In this document: positions 38,413-48,024 of the stretch, piece by piece
How positions within the stretch are numbered: position 1 is the first letter of the stretch
Layout: each line of letters opens with the position of its first letter
Source of the DNA: an uncultured Collinsella sp.
Lineage (GTDB): Bacteria; Actinomycetota; Coriobacteriia; Coriobacteriales; Coriobacteriaceae
Assembly: GCA_900541685.1 (NCBI GenBank)
Contig: UQKM01000014.1
Location: 1 to 63,661 of the forward strand
Direction of reading: 5' to 3'
Length of the DNA: 63,661 nt
The notes under the pieces: generated by a model
Seen by the model: the letters and a program-made list of their open reading frames with translations, nothing else
Database searches by the model: none
What the model was told of the DNA's origin: nothing
Position numbers and translations under genes: made by a program

Positions 38413-41400
38413 TTGGGAAGAGAAGGCGACACCAGAGGGGGAGAAGGAAATTGGAGAGGAAAGTTTTCGGCGGGGGGGGGGCAGAGAGTCGCTGCTCTCT
38501 GCCTTGCGCTGGTTCTCGGCTTCGGATGTTTATCCGTTGGCGCGACGGCCGGTGTCGCATATGCGGCCACGGAATCGCGGACTGCGTATACTGCGGAGGA
38601 GTTTGAGATCACCCAGGACGGCGTGACCTATTCGTGCGAGACCACGGATAAGGGCACGGCGGAAATCACAGGTATTGTTGCCGACGACAGTGTGACCGCG
38701 GTGAGTGTGCCCAGCTCTATCGAGCATGGTGGCCAGACCTACAAAGTCACCAAACTTTATTTCTCGTCGGGTATCGTGGCCAAGAACGTTGAGCAGCTGA
38801 CGCTTCCCGACACGCTCGAAAAAATGTACGGAGGGAATTTCCGGAGGTTCGCAAAGGTCAAGGAGCTCCATATTCCTGGCTCCATCAAGAACTTCGGTTG
38901 CTCGCTGCAAAACGCTGGCTCGCTCGAAAAGCTCTATTTCGATGAGGGCGTCGAGGAGATTAGCGCCAACATGATGGTCTATGGCTGCAGCAACCTTTCG
39001 GAGATCGATCTCCCCTCCACCCTCAAAATGATTTCGGGCTCGGGCGCCTTCGAGGGGGCTACGGCCCTCACGGGCATCGAGTTTCCAAAAGATGTCGCCT
39101 TCTCCGACACCATAACGGGCGTGTTCGAAGACTGCACGTCTCTGACAAGCGTGTCGTTGCCCGCTTCGGTTACCAAGATCCCCTCGCACATGTTTGACGG
39201 ATGCACCTCTCTCACGTCCGTCACCGCGCTGAGCGAAATCGAGTCCATCGGGGATGGGGCGTTTCGGAATTGCTCGAGTTTAACCGGGATCGATTTCCCG
39301 GGCACATTGACGAGCATCGGATCCTCTGCTTTCCAGGGGTGTGCCAGCCTGGTGAGCGTGCCCAATCTAAGCAAGGTAACAAAGATGGGCTGGGGGGCGT
39401 TTTACGAGTGCAAAAAACTGCAGGCGTCCGTGGATCTGTCCTCGCTTCAGAACATTCCGGACAATGCGTTCTGCTACACGCCGGTTAAGATCGTGGGGCT
39501 CTGCGACAGCCTGAGGAGTATCGGTGACTGGGCCTTTATCCAGAGCAACGTTGCCGTCCAGCTCCCCAGGACACTTGAGAAAATTGGCAACTACGCCTTC
39601 TATTACGGCACGTTGCCGGAGCAGTTTTCCATTCCGGATTCCGTGACTTCCGTTGGCACGGCGGCCTTCTCGGGCGTAGGTGGCGTGAAGGATGTGACGA
39701 TCGGGCGCGGCCTCACCGAAATACCCTCGGGTATGTTTGAAGGCAGCACGGTTAAAAAGATCACAATCGAAAACAGCATGGACGACATCAAAGGCTCGGA
39801 GAACCTCCCGTTCTTTGGCGTCGATATCGTCTACACGCGCGAGTCCATCGATGACAGCGTCGGCGATACCGTGAGCGATGGCAGCACCAAGACCCTTCAG
39901 GATCTGGTCGACAAGGCCCCCGATGGCAAGGAAACCGTCATCACCCTGAAAAAGCACGTGAAGCTCGGCTCCACGCTCACGATTCCTGCCGGGAAGATGA
40001 TTAAGATCACGTCGGATGAGCCCCATACCATCTTGGCAACAAAGAATGGCGGCGTCTCCGTACTGGTCAATGTTGCCGAGAGGGCATCCCTCGAGCTGTC
40101 GGGGAAAGCGTCCCTGAGAGGTCGTTACAACAAGGGCGCCATTATTTCTAGCAGGGGAGCAGTTGTGCTCTCTGACGAGGCCGTTGTGTACGACGGCACC
40201 ACGAGCAGTGATAACGCGGGCGCCGTCGACGTGTCGGGAGAAAATGCCTCGCTTACCATGACGGGCGGCGTTATCGAGCAGTGCGAGCTGCGCCATTCGT
40301 ATTGCGGTGCCGTTCGCGCGTCCAGTGGCGCTCATGTAGTTATGAGGGGTGGCGTTATCCGTAACAACGGAGTCGTTACCGGGGCCACCAATTGCTATTG
40401 GCTTACATCTTCTGGCGTCATTTTGTGGGGCGACGCTCGCTTTGACATGAGCGGAGGCCGCATCGAGGGCAACAACGGTTATCGAGGCAGTGCGGTGCTT
40501 GCGTACGGCCAGGGTAAGGGCGAAAAACAAAGAGCCAAGTTCACGATGACTGGTGGCCAGATTTCCGGCAACAGGAGCAGTAGGCTGGAGGCGGCCTACG
40601 ATCCTTCCGGAGCAGTTCATATTGAGGGCAACGCCGAGTTCACCATGACGAGTGGAGAGATTAAGAACAACGTTGTGTCTGGCAAGGGCAAAGGCAAAGG
40701 CGGCGGAGTGTGTGTGGTTGACCCGGGCTGCCAGGGCGGCGAAAAGGGGAACACTGCTTTCACCATGCGGGGCGGGTCCATATCTGGCAACTCTGCTTCC
40801 GCCGGCGGAGGCGTCTATACCTATTCGAATGACGTCACGCTCAGTGCGGGCGAGATCAAGGGCAATACTGCTTGGAGCATGGGCGGCGGCGTGTATAGCG
40901 AAGGCAACGAATCTCTTGGCTATAGCACGCTCCATATCGAAAACGCTCTCGTTGTTGATAACCATGCGGATAAACAGGGCGGCGGCATGTGGTTCTGCCC
41001 GACCGGAGATGCCAAGGTCTACGTCCAGGACGGCGGCCTGATCGCCAAGAACACGGCTGGTGAGGTGGGAGACGACCTTGTCTTCACCGGCTTCAAAGAC
41101 GCCAAATACAAACTGACCTTGGCCAACCGCGCTCCGGGCGGCGGAAAGGTCAACTGGTACAAAGACGGTGGGCTGTTTAACCCCGAAGGCACTTATGCGG
41201 CAACAAACCACGATGTCCCGCGATTCACGCCCGATGGTGACAACGGCGAGCCTCTGTCCTTTACCGACGCCACGCCGAACGTCGCGCTTAAATCTGTGAT
41301 GAGTGAGGATGTGTATAACCTCGGCGGCGGCCAGACGTCGCTGACGATCTCTGGCAATACGGCGCCGTTGGGAGGCGGCATCGGCGCCAACGGCGGTGTC

Positions 41401-44400
41401 GTCATCGGTAAGTCCGAGAACATCAACATTCCAGTCAAAAAGGTCTGGGAGAACCCCAGGATTCCCCATCCTAATAAGGTCAAAGTAAATCTCAAGAACG
41501 GCAAGACCGTTATCGATTCGATCATCCTGAGCGAGTCCAACGGCTGGAAGGGCGCCTTCTCCAATCTGCCGCAGCGTGACGCTTCCGGCTCCGTGATCGA
41601 CTACGCCGTGGCCGAGGTGCCCGTCGAGGGCTACAGCTCGAAGGTCACCGGCGACGTCGAGCGCGGCTTCACCGTGACCAACACCTCCACGGCCAAGGTC
41701 TCGGTGCCCGTCGAGAAGAAGTGGGTCGGCCCGGCGGCCGAGAAGGCCACCGTGCGCCTGCTCGCCGACGGGAAGGACACCGGCGAGTCGGCCGAGCTGT
41801 CGAAGTCCAATAGCTGGAAGCACTCCTTCGAGGGCCTGCCCAAGTACTCCAAGTCCGGCTCCGTGATCGACTACGCCGTGGCCGAGGTGCCCGTCGAGGG
41901 CTACAGCTCGAAGGTCACCGGCGACGCCGAGCGCGGCTTCACCGTGACCAACACTGTGAAGACGGGCGAGCTCGACGTCTCCAAGACCGTCGTGGCGCGC
42001 GAGGGCCTGGCGGTCGACGCGGACAAGATATTTAAGTTTGTGGTTGAGGCCACCGATGCCGCAGGCCGCAACAAAGTGTCCGGCACCTACGGTGACGCGA
42101 CGTTCGAGGACGGCAAGGCGACCCTCAAGCTCAAAGATGGCCAGACGGCGAGGATCACGGGGCTGCCCGCGGGAACCGCCTACACGGTGACCGAACGTGC
42201 CGCCGATGGCTACAAAGCCGCGGTGAACGGAGCCGAGGGATCCAGGGCCGATGGCTCCATCTCGGCCGATCAGGTCGCCTCCGCCGCCTTCACCAACACC
42301 TTCGACCCCGCCCCCGCCACGGCGTCCGTCCCCGAGCTCACCAAGGTGCTCGCGGGCGGCCGCAAGCCCGGCCTCCAGGAGGGGGAATTCACCTTCGAGC
42401 TCTCCCTCACCGATGGCGCGGGCAATGTCCTCGAGGGCTACCCAATCGAGGCGAAGAATGACAAGGACGGCAAGGTTTCCTTTGGCGAGCTCAGCTTCAC
42501 CAATCTGGGCACCTACCACGCGACCGTGACCGAGAAAGCAAGCGGCGATGTCCTGATTGAGGACGATGCGCATGCCTACACCTTCGACATCGCAGTGACT
42601 CAGACTGGTGCCGGCCTTAAGGCCGAGATCTTCAACGAGCGGGGCAAGAAGACCTTCACCAACACCTTCACGCCGCACGACAACACCAAGACCGTCACCA
42701 AGGCGGACGCCTCGGGTGCCAAGGTCAATGTGGATGGCAGGCTGGTGGGCGTGGGCGATACCCTCACCTATACCATCGGCTGGGCCAATAACAGCGTCGA
42801 CGACAGGGGCGCCGCGCAGGCGGCTGACGTGACGGTGACCGATGTCCTGCCCAAGGGCGTTAACTATGTTGAGGGTTCTGCCGACGGTGCCGCCTACGAC
42901 GCCGCGACGCGCACCCTTACCTGGTCGCTCGGCGAGCAGGCTGCGGGCGCCACGGGCACGCTCAGCTTTGACGTGAAGGTCTCCGCCGAAGCCGCCGTGG
43001 TCGACGACATCTCCAACACCGCCACGGTCAAGGTGGGGGAGAACGAATCCCAGACCAACACGACCCACAACAGCGTGTCCCGCGAGGGCAGCCTCACCGT
43101 CAAGAAGACGGTCGTCGGCGGCGACAGCCAGCGAGAGTTCGGCTTTACGGTCGCGCTGACCGACGGGGACGGCGAGCCCGTCTCCGGCACCTTCGGCAAG
43201 GGCGAGCACGCCGTGACGTTCGCGGACGGCAAGGCGACCTTCACGCTTAAGGACGGCGGGGAGAAGACCATCGCCGGCCTGCCCGTGGGCGCGCGCTACG
43301 CCGTGACCGAGGATGTCTCCGAGGGCTACACGACTGCTGTTAACGGGGCTGACGGCTCCAAGGCCGAAGGCGCCGTGACCGAGGACGGCGCGACCGTCGC
43401 GTTCACCAACACGTACGGAACGGCCACCGAGGGCAGGGACGTCTCCACCGCGGGGCTCTTCACCAAGACGCTCAAGGGTCGCGACTGGGCGGAGGGCGAC
43501 AGCTTCCAGTTTACGCTCGCGGGCGAGGACGGCGCTCCCATGCCCGAGGGCGCTGCCGACGGCTCCAAGACCGTCAGCATGACGGCCGCCGCTGGCACCA
43601 AGGCGGGCGATAGGGTCGCCTTCGACTTCGGCCCCATCCGTTACACGCTCGACGACATCAAGGACGCCGGGTTCGCCGAGGTCGGCGGCAAGCGCGTACG
43701 CGCCAGGACCTTTACCTACACGGTGCGCGAGGTCAGGCCCGATGACGGTTCGACTATCGCCGGCGTGACCTACGACGGCCGCGTCGCCACGATGACGGTG
43801 ACCGTGACCGACGACGGCTCCGGCAACCTCACGGCCTCGACGCCCGCGATCGCGCAGGCGAGCGGCGGCGACTTCGTCAACACCTACACGACCGAGCTCG
43901 ACTACTCGGCCCGCGCGGGCGTGCGCCTGTCCAAGGCGCTCTCCGGCCGCGCCATGGAGGCGGGGCAGTTCGCCTTCACCGTGACCGCGGACTCCGAGAC
44001 GGCCGCCAAGCTCGGCCTCAAGACCGGCAAGGACGCCTATACCGTTTCCGCGGCCGATGACGGTGCGGCCGACCTGGTCGACCTCATCGGCGGGACCGCG
44101 GGGGGCGACGTGAAGTTCACCGACGCCGACGAGGACAAGACCTACAGCTTCACCGTCACCGAGACCAAGCTCGGCGGCGAGGGCTACGCCAACGACACCG
44201 CGCCGCGCACGGTGACCATCGCGCCCGCCTACGATGCCGCGACGGGCAAGCTCACGGTCACGACCACGGTTGCCAGGGACGATGTCGAGCTCGCCCGCAG
44301 CGAGGTCTCCACGGCAGATGACGCCATGGCGGCGCCCGCGCCCGTGACGGTCGCGTTCCAGAACTCCTACGAGGCCACCGGAACGCTCGGCGGCGAGGGC

Positions 44401-46245
44401 GGCGCGGTTATCAACGCCACCAAGACGCTGGCGGGCCGCGCCGCGGCGGCAGGCGAGTTCTCGTTCTCCGTCCGCGATGCCCGGGGTAACGTGGTCGCGA
44501 CCGCGACCAACCAGGCCTCCGGCGACGGCGTGGCCGCGGGGCTCGCGTTCTCGCCCATCGCCTACACCACCGACGCTCTCGAGCAGATGGTGGCGGACGG
44601 CACCGCCACCAGGGCCGCTGACGGCTCCTGGGCCATTCCCTATACCGTATCCGAGGACGGCACGGACCGGCTGCCCGCGGGCGTGACGGCGGCCGCGTCG
44701 AGCTTCGGCATCACGGTCAAGGTGACCGATAACGGCAAGGGCGGGCTGGATGTGACCGTGGTCTACCCCGAGGGCTCCGACGGCACGCTGTCGTTTGTGA
44801 ACGGCTATAGCGCCGTCGAGGCGACGGTCGACATCGCGGGTACCAAGACGCTGGCGCTCGGCCAGGCCGGACTCGGCCTCACGCAGGCTGACATCGCGGG
44901 CAGGTACACCTTTAAGATTGAGCCGCTGGACGGCGCGCCCGCACCGGTCGACGCCTCCGGCAAGACGGTGACCGAGGCGACCAACGATGCCGCCGGCAAC
45001 GTCGAGCTGGGCCACGTCACGTTCAGGCAGCCGAGCGACCTCGATGACGTCGAGATCGACCGCGACGGCCTGCGCGCCAAGACGTTCGCCTACCGGGTGA
45101 GCGAGTCCGGCTCGGTCGACGGCGTGGCCAACGACGCGACGGCGACCAGGACCTTCACGGTCAGGGTGGTCGAGGACACCGCCGCGGGCACGCTCGCCGC
45201 GGAGGTCCTGCCCGCAGAGGGCACGCCCGAGGGCAAGGGCGCGTTCGAGTTCACCAACACCTACGTCGTGAGCCCGACGCCGAGCTCCGTCACCGACCAG
45301 ATCAAGGTGGGCAAGAAGCTCAAGGGCCGTGACCTGGCCGAGGGCGAGTTCGAGTTCCAGCTGGTCGAGATTGCCGCCGACGGCAGCGAGAGCGTCGCGT
45401 CGACGGGCAAGAACGCCGCCGACGGCACGGTCGCGCTCAGCCCCGTCACCTACACCGCGCCCGGCACGCACAGCTACGAACTGCGCGAGTCCGCCGGCAC
45501 GGCGGGCGGCGTGACGTACGACAAGACGACGTACCGCGTGCGCGCGACGGTCACCGATGCCGGTAACGGCACGCTCGCCGTCAAGCACGAGCTGGCGGAT
45601 GCCGAGGGCAATCCCACGGGCGACGACTCGGTGACCTTTACCAACGGCTACGAGGCCGCACCCGTCACCCTCAAGCTGGGCGCCGCCAAGGTGCTCAAGG
45701 GCGCCGAGCTCAAGGCGGGCCAGTTTAGCTTTGAGCTCAAGAGCCGGGACGGCAAGGTCATGTCGACCGCCAAGAATGCCGCCGATGGCAGCGTCACGTT
45801 CGATGCGCTGACCTTCAAGCAGGCCGGCACCTACACCTTCACGGTGAGCGAGGTCGACGACGGCCAGGCGCACGTGACCTACGACAAGGCGGTGCACAAG
45901 ATCGTCGTCACGGTGAGCGACGAGGCGGCAGACGGCACCAGGACGGGCTATTTGTCGGCGAAGGTTTCCTACGAGGGCGACGCCAACCTGCCGCCGGTCT
46001 TCACCAACAGCTACGCCGAGGAGCCCGGCACCCCCGGCACCCCCGAGAACCCCGGCACGCCGGGCGGCGGCTCGGGCGGCGGTTCAGATAACGGCTCCGG
46101 CAGCGGCGCTAGCGGTGACGGCTCCAAGGGCGGTATGCCCGACACCGGCGACCGCAGCCTGCCGCTTGAGGCGCTCGGCGCCATGGCCGGCATCGGCGCG
46201 CTGACCGCAGCGGGCGGCGCGGTCCTGTACCGCAGGCGCCGCTAG
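38413..46245 (+). CDS. Giant wall-anchored adhesin: BspA-type LRR, beta-helix and Cna-B/isopeptide domains
   Basis: The open frame is 2610 residues. In order: signal peptide (about 25-52, ending VAYAATES), BspA/LRR_5-type leucine-rich repeats (60-470, e.g. LTSIGSSAFQGCASL), a right-handed beta-helix-like region (490-980, repeated MTGG..I.GN), two Cna-B modules (1010-1180), and a chain of pilin isopeptide, DUF5979-like and DUF11-like modules to about 2535. A Gly/Ser/Pro stalk follows, then the sortase signal MPDTGD (2575), a hydrophobic helix and RRRR. The first in-frame start, TTG 38413, lacks an RBS. A better TTG at 38451, with AGGGGGAGAAGG upstream, is out of frame by one base because of a G10 tract. 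Expression is probably phase-variable, or the tract is a sequencing error. It is likely a sortase-anchored adhesin. Confidence 0.85.
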   Translation: MGREGDTRGGEGNWRGKFSAGGGQRVAALCLALVLGFGCLSVGATAGVAYAATESRTAYTAEEFEITQDGVTYSCETTDKGTAEITGIVADDSVTAVSVPSSIEHGGQTYKVTKLYFSSGIVAKNVEQLTLPDTLEKMYGGNFRRFAKVKELHIPGSIKNFGCSLQNAGSLEKLYFDEGVEEISANMMVYGCSNLSEIDLPSTLKMISGSGAFEGATALTGIEFPKDVAFSDTITGVFEDCTSLTSVSLPASVTKIPSHMFDGCTSLTSVTALSEIESIGDGAFRNCSSLTGIDFPGTLTSIGSSAFQGCASLVSVPNLSKVTKMGWGAFYECKKLQASVDLSSLQNIPDNAFCYTPVKIVGLCDSLRSIGDWAFIQSNVAVQLPRTLEKIGNYAFYYGTLPEQFSIPDSVTSVGTAAFSGVGGVKDVTIGRGLTEIPSGMFEGSTVKKITIENSMDDIKGSENLPFFGVDIVYTRESIDDSVGDTVSDGSTKTLQDLVDKAPDGKETVITLKKHVKLGSTLTIPAGKMIKITSDEPHTILATKNGGVSVLVNVAERASLELSGKASLRGRYNKGAIISSRGAVVLSDEAVVYDGTTSSDNAGAVDVSGENASLTMTGGVIEQCELRHSYCGAVRASSGAHVVMRGGVIRNNGVVTGATNCYWLTSSGVILWGDARFDMSGGRIEGNNGYRGSAVLAYGQGKGEKQRAKFTMTGGQISGNRSSRLEAAYDPSGAVHIEGNAEFTMTSGEIKNNVVSGKGKGKGGGVCVVDPGCQGGEKGNTAFTMRGGSISGNSASAGGGVYTYSNDVTLSAGEIKGNTAWSMGGGVYSEGNESLGYSTLHIENALVVDNHADKQGGGMWFCPTGDAKVYVQDGGLIAKNTAGEVGDDLVFTGFKDAKYKLTLANRAPGGGKVNWYKDGGLFNPEGTYAATNHDVPRFTPDGDNGEPLSFTDATPNVALKSVMSEDVYNLGGGQTSLTISGNTAPLGGGIGANGGVVIGKSENINIPVKKVWENPRIPHPNKVKVNLKNGKTVIDSIILSESNGWKGAFSNLPQRDASGSVIDYAVAEVPVEGYSSKVTGDVERGFTVTNTSTAKVSVPVEKKWVGPAAEKATVRLLADGKDTGESAELSKSNSWKHSFEGLPKYSKSGSVIDYAVAEVPVEGYSSKVTGDAERGFTVTNTVKTGELDVSKTVVAREGLAVDADKIFKFVVEATDAAGRNKVSGTYGDATFEDGKATLKLKDGQTARITGLPAGTAYTVTERAADGYKAAVNGAEGSRADGSISADQVASAAFTNTFDPAPATASVPELTKVLAGGRKPGLQEGEFTFELSLTDGAGNVLEGYPIEAKNDKDGKVSFGELSFTNLGTYHATVTEKASGDVLIEDDAHAYTFDIAVTQTGAGLKAEIFNERGKKTFTNTFTPHDNTKTVTKADASGAKVNVDGRLVGVGDTLTYTIGWANNSVDDRGAAQAADVTVTDVLPKGVNYVEGSADGAAYDAATRTLTWSLGEQAAGATGTLSFDVKVSAEAAVVDDISNTATVKVGENESQTNTTHNSVSREGSLTVKKTVVGGDSQREFGFTVALTDGDGEPVSGTFGKGEHAVTFADGKATFTLKDGGEKTIAGLPVGARYAVTEDVSEGYTTAVNGADGSKAEGAVTEDGATVAFTNTYGTATEGRDVSTAGLFTKTLKGRDWAEGDSFQFTLAGEDGAPMPEGAADGSKTVSMTAAAGTKAGDRVAFDFGPIRYTLDDIKDAGFAEVGGKRVRARTFTYTVREVRPDDGSTIAGVTYDGRVATMTVTVTDDGSGNLTASTPAIAQASGGDFVNTYTTELDYSARAGVRLSKALSGRAMEAGQFAFTVTADSETAAKLGLKTGKDAYTVSAADDGAADLVDLIGGTAGGDVKFTDADEDKTYSFTVTETKLGGEGYANDTAPRTVTIAPAYDAATGKLTVTTTVARDDVELARSEVSTADDAMAAPAPVTVAFQNSYEATGTLGGEGGAVINATKTLAGRAAAAGEFSFSVRDARGNVVATATNQASGDGVAAGLAFSPIAYTTDALEQMVADGTATRAADGSWAIPYTVSEDGTDRLPAGVTAAASSFGITVKVTDNGKGGLDVTVVYPEGSDGTLSFVNGYSAVEATVDIAGTKTLALGQAGLGLTQADIAGRYTFKIEPLDGAPAPVDASGKTVTEATNDAAGNVELGHVTFRQPSDLDDVEIDRDGLRAKTFAYRVSESGSVDGVANDATATRTFTVRVVEDTAAGTLAAEVLPAEGTPEGKGAFEFTNTYVVSPTPSSVTDQIKVGKKLKGRDLAEGEFEFQLVEIAADGSESVASTGKNAADGTVALSPVTYTAPGTHSYELRESAGTAGGVTYDKTTYRVRATVTDAGNGTLAVKHELADAEGNPTGDDSVTFTNGYEAAPVTLKLGAAKVLKGAELKAGQFSFELKSRDGKVMSTAKNAADGSVTFDALTFKQAGTYTFTVSEVDDGQAHVTYDKAVHKIVVTVSDEAADGTRTGYLSAKVSYEGDANLPPVFTNSYAEEPGTPGTPENPGTPGGGSGGGSDNGSGSGASGDGSKGGMPDTGDRSLPLEALGAMAGIGALTAAGGAVLYRRRR
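38472..38481 (+). repeat. Homopolymeric G10 tract near the start of the giant adhesin gene
   Basis: Ten consecutive G bases follow the best-placed RBS and TTG start (38451) and precede the signal peptide. With G10 the TTG frame ends at a TGA at 38604-38606 after 51 codons. With G9 or G12 it would join the adhesin frame and give MERKVFGGGQRVAALCLA as the N-terminus. Confidence 0.9.
41584..41952 (+). repeat. Internal 270-bp duplication of a Cna-B module
   Basis: About 99 bases at 41584-41682 recur almost exactly at 41854-41952 (both encode SVIDYAVAEVPVEGYSSKVT), a 270-bp period. The near identity at DNA level indicates recent duplication or gene conversion, and GC content rises sharply from about here to the 3' end. 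Confidence 0.85.
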
Positions 46246-46256
46246 CGATATGGACG

Positions 46257-46292
46257 AGTGGGGCGAATCCATCCGATGGGTTCGCCCCACTT
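46257..46292 (+). terminator. Hairpin after the giant adhesin gene
   Basis: AGTGGGGCGAA pairs with TTCGCCCCACT around a loop that extends the stem. It lies 12 bases past the adhesin stop; no strong T-run follows. Confidence 0.6.
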
Positions 46293-46333
46293 GCCGTGGC
46301 GGGCGGGAGCAGGTAAGATATACCGAGCGCCTA

Positions 46334-46438
46334 GCGCGTTCGATGGGTTCGGATGACGACATGTTCCGAATCTGGTCAGGTCCGGAAGGAAGCAGCCATA
46401 AGGAGCCTCTGTCGGGCATCCGAATCCATCGAGCGCGC
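46334..46438 (+). ncRNA. ffs: Signal recognition particle RNA, small bacterial type (4.5S)
   Basis: The conserved apical core GGTCAGGTCCGGAAGGAAGC is present at 46374-46393, followed by AGCC. The flanks pair over a long distance: GCGCGTTCGATGG with CCATCGAGCGCGC and TTCGGATG with CATCCGAA, giving one hairpin of about 105 bases. A T-run follows directly. The RNA binds Ffh and targets membrane and secreted proteins. Confidence 0.95.
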
Positions 46439-46444
46439 TTTTTT

Positions 46445-46600
46445 GCGCGGTTTTACCAAACCGCGCAATGCTCGACGCTGCGCGCCACCCAGGGCGACAA
46501 TTTGTCATTCAAAAGGCAAGGCATGACCAGAAGGTCTATGCCTTGCCTTTTTCATGCCAACTTGTTCGCCCTGGATGGCGCTCGCTGACTGCGCCAAGAC
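46445..46600 (+). repeat. Gene-end hairpin element, copy 3 (stem diverged, apex GACCAGAAGGTC conserved)
   Basis: A hairpin GCGCGG-TTTTACCAAA-CCGCGC (46445-46466) is followed by CTCGACGCTGCGCG. A long stem (46482-46524 with 46537-46581) is capped by GACCAGAAGGTC at 46525, and CTCGCTGACTG...ACATC follows. The stem sequence differs from copies 1 and 2 but is still complementary. Confidence 0.75.
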
Positions 46601-46656
46601 ATCAATGGCTACGTGGTTCAAGAGGCGGCGGTGCTGTTGCTTGATTTTTTGTAGTT

Positions 46657-46698
46657 AAAGAGGCCCGTTTCCCTTGGTTGGGGGAACGGGCCTCTTTT
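46657..46698. terminator. Strong terminator
   Basis: AAAGAGGCCCGTTTCCC pairs with GGGAACGGGCCTCTTT and is followed by TG on the plus strand and an A/T-rich flank on the minus strand. It sits 44 bases past the stop of the leftward coiled-coil gene. Confidence 0.85.
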
Positions 46699-46741
46699 GT
46701 CTCTGGGTTTGTGGATTGGCGAAGGTAGTATGCTCTGGCGG

Positions 46742-47809
46742 CTATTTTGAGTTCTTGAGGCGGCGTGTGGCTGTGGCGGTTATTCCGAGGCCTGCGGCGG
46801 CGACTGCTGCGAGTGCGATTGCGCTCGGCGCCGTGTCGCCCGTGTTCGCGAGCTTGCCGGCGGTCGTATCTGCTTGCTTGCCGCTGCTCGAGTTCGCCTG
46901 CTTGGTGGAGTTTGGCGGGGTATTTTTGCCGGTCGCGGACGAGCCGGTGGGCTGTGTCGCCTCGGCCGGTTGCGCCGAGTTGGAGGGAGGCGTCGTTTCG
47001 GTCGGTTGCGTTATCTCGGGCGAGGTGGCCTTGTCTGCCGCGGCCTTTGCCTCTTCGTATGCCTTGCAGGCGTCGTCATAGGCCGTTTGCGCTTTTTTCA
47101 AATTGTCGAGGAGCGCATCTCGCCAGGCTATGAACCGGTCGATATCGCCTTTATATTTCTCTACAGCACGTTCACAGTTATTAACTCGTCTTTCCTGATT
47201 TCTGAGGCGGTACTGGAACTCGCGGAGCTCCTCTTCGCAATGGCCTACTTGCGCTTTTGCCGTTACGATCTCACTGTGCAACTGCTTTATTTGCTGTTTA
47301 ACAGTTTCGACAAACTCCTCGTAGCCGAGTGCTTCGAGTGTCTTAAACATCTCAAGTTTCTTGTCTAATTCTGCCTGGAGCTCGCTTACCCGGTTGATGG
47401 CCCCGTCGTATTTGGCTTGGGCTGCATCGATGTCCGCTTGCATGGTGGGAAGGAGTCCCCTCTCTTCGGCGGCTTGCGCCGCCATCTTGTCGCGGAGCTC
47501 TTGAAAACGGGCAATGTCATCATTGAATCTCGCAATTTTCTCGGGACTTGCGGCGTCTTTTGCGGCCTCGAGTTTTTTGAGCGCTTCCTGCATGGCTGCA
47601 TACGCTTTTTCTTTTGCGGCGGCCGCGTCTTCTGTCTGCGGGGCGCCCGAATTGCCGTTGGCGGCGCTCGTCTGCGAAACGGCCGCACCGGTGGGGGAAC
47701 TGGTTTCTGCCGCGATCGCCGTTGCGGGGGCGATTCCCGCGATAAGTGCCGCGGAAAGGGCGATGCCCAAGGTTGTTCGTCTTGCTCTTCTCGCGAGAAT
47801 GTCGTTCAT
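46742..47809 (-). CDS. Wall-anchored coiled-coil surface protein
   Basis: A 355-residue exported protein. The signal peptide covers about 1-34 (LGIALSAALIAGIAPATAIAAE). Residues 60-265 are strongly heptad-patterned coiled coil (ELQAELDKKLEMFKTLEALG). A Thr/Pro/Ser/Gln-rich wall-spanning stretch follows (270-320), then the sorting signal LANTGD, a hydrophobic segment and a basic tail (TRRLKNSK). It is therefore a sortase substrate with a variant LPXTG motif. GAGGTG is the RBS. No enzymatic domain is seen; it is possibly a stalk-like adhesin. Confidence 0.85.
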   Translation of the reverse strand: MNDILARRARRTTLGIALSAALIAGIAPATAIAAETSSPTGAAVSQTSAANGNSGAPQTEDAAAAKEKAYAAMQEALKKLEAAKDAASPEKIARFNDDIARFQELRDKMAAQAAEERGLLPTMQADIDAAQAKYDGAINRVSELQAELDKKLEMFKTLEALGYEEFVETVKQQIKQLHSEIVTAKAQVGHCEEELREFQYRLRNQERRVNNCERAVEKYKGDIDRFIAWRDALLDNLKKAQTAYDDACKAYEEAKAAADKATSPEITQPTETTPPSNSAQPAEATQPTGSSATGKNTPPNSTKQANSSSGKQADTTAGKLANTGDTAPSAIALAAVAAAGLGITATATRRLKNSK

Positions 47810-47950
47810 CTCGGCACCTCATTTCAAGGGTCGGCGACTAACTTGGTAGCACTAATGTAAGTATACCAAGCGGTCGACCCGACACTGGCTGGGCGTGCGC
47901 GTGCCTTTCCGCTTCTTTGGAAACCGAATCCCATTAGAAATGACGAGTTG

Positions 47951-47980
47951 TTTACGCTTCTTTTGGGGTGGCGGTACTAT
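47951..47980 (+). promoter_or_regulatory. Promoter of the second ABC exporter pair
   Basis: TTTACG and TACTAT are separated by 18 bases, about 45 bases upstream of the gene start. Confidence 0.5.
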
Positions 47981-48024
47981 CATGGTTCGAATTGAATGTG
48001 GATGATGATAGGGAGCGCCTATAC

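Noticed and set aside
38413..38451. TTG at 38413 as the confident start of the giant adhesin
   Set aside because: It has no RBS and would add a Gly/Arg-rich stretch before the signal peptide. It is used only as the boundary of the open frame.
39367..45897. 2176-codon open frame on the minus strand inside the giant adhesin gene
   Set aside because: It is a shadow frame created by high GC and biased codons of the plus-strand gene. The translation shows no domains, and no RBS or promoter is seen.
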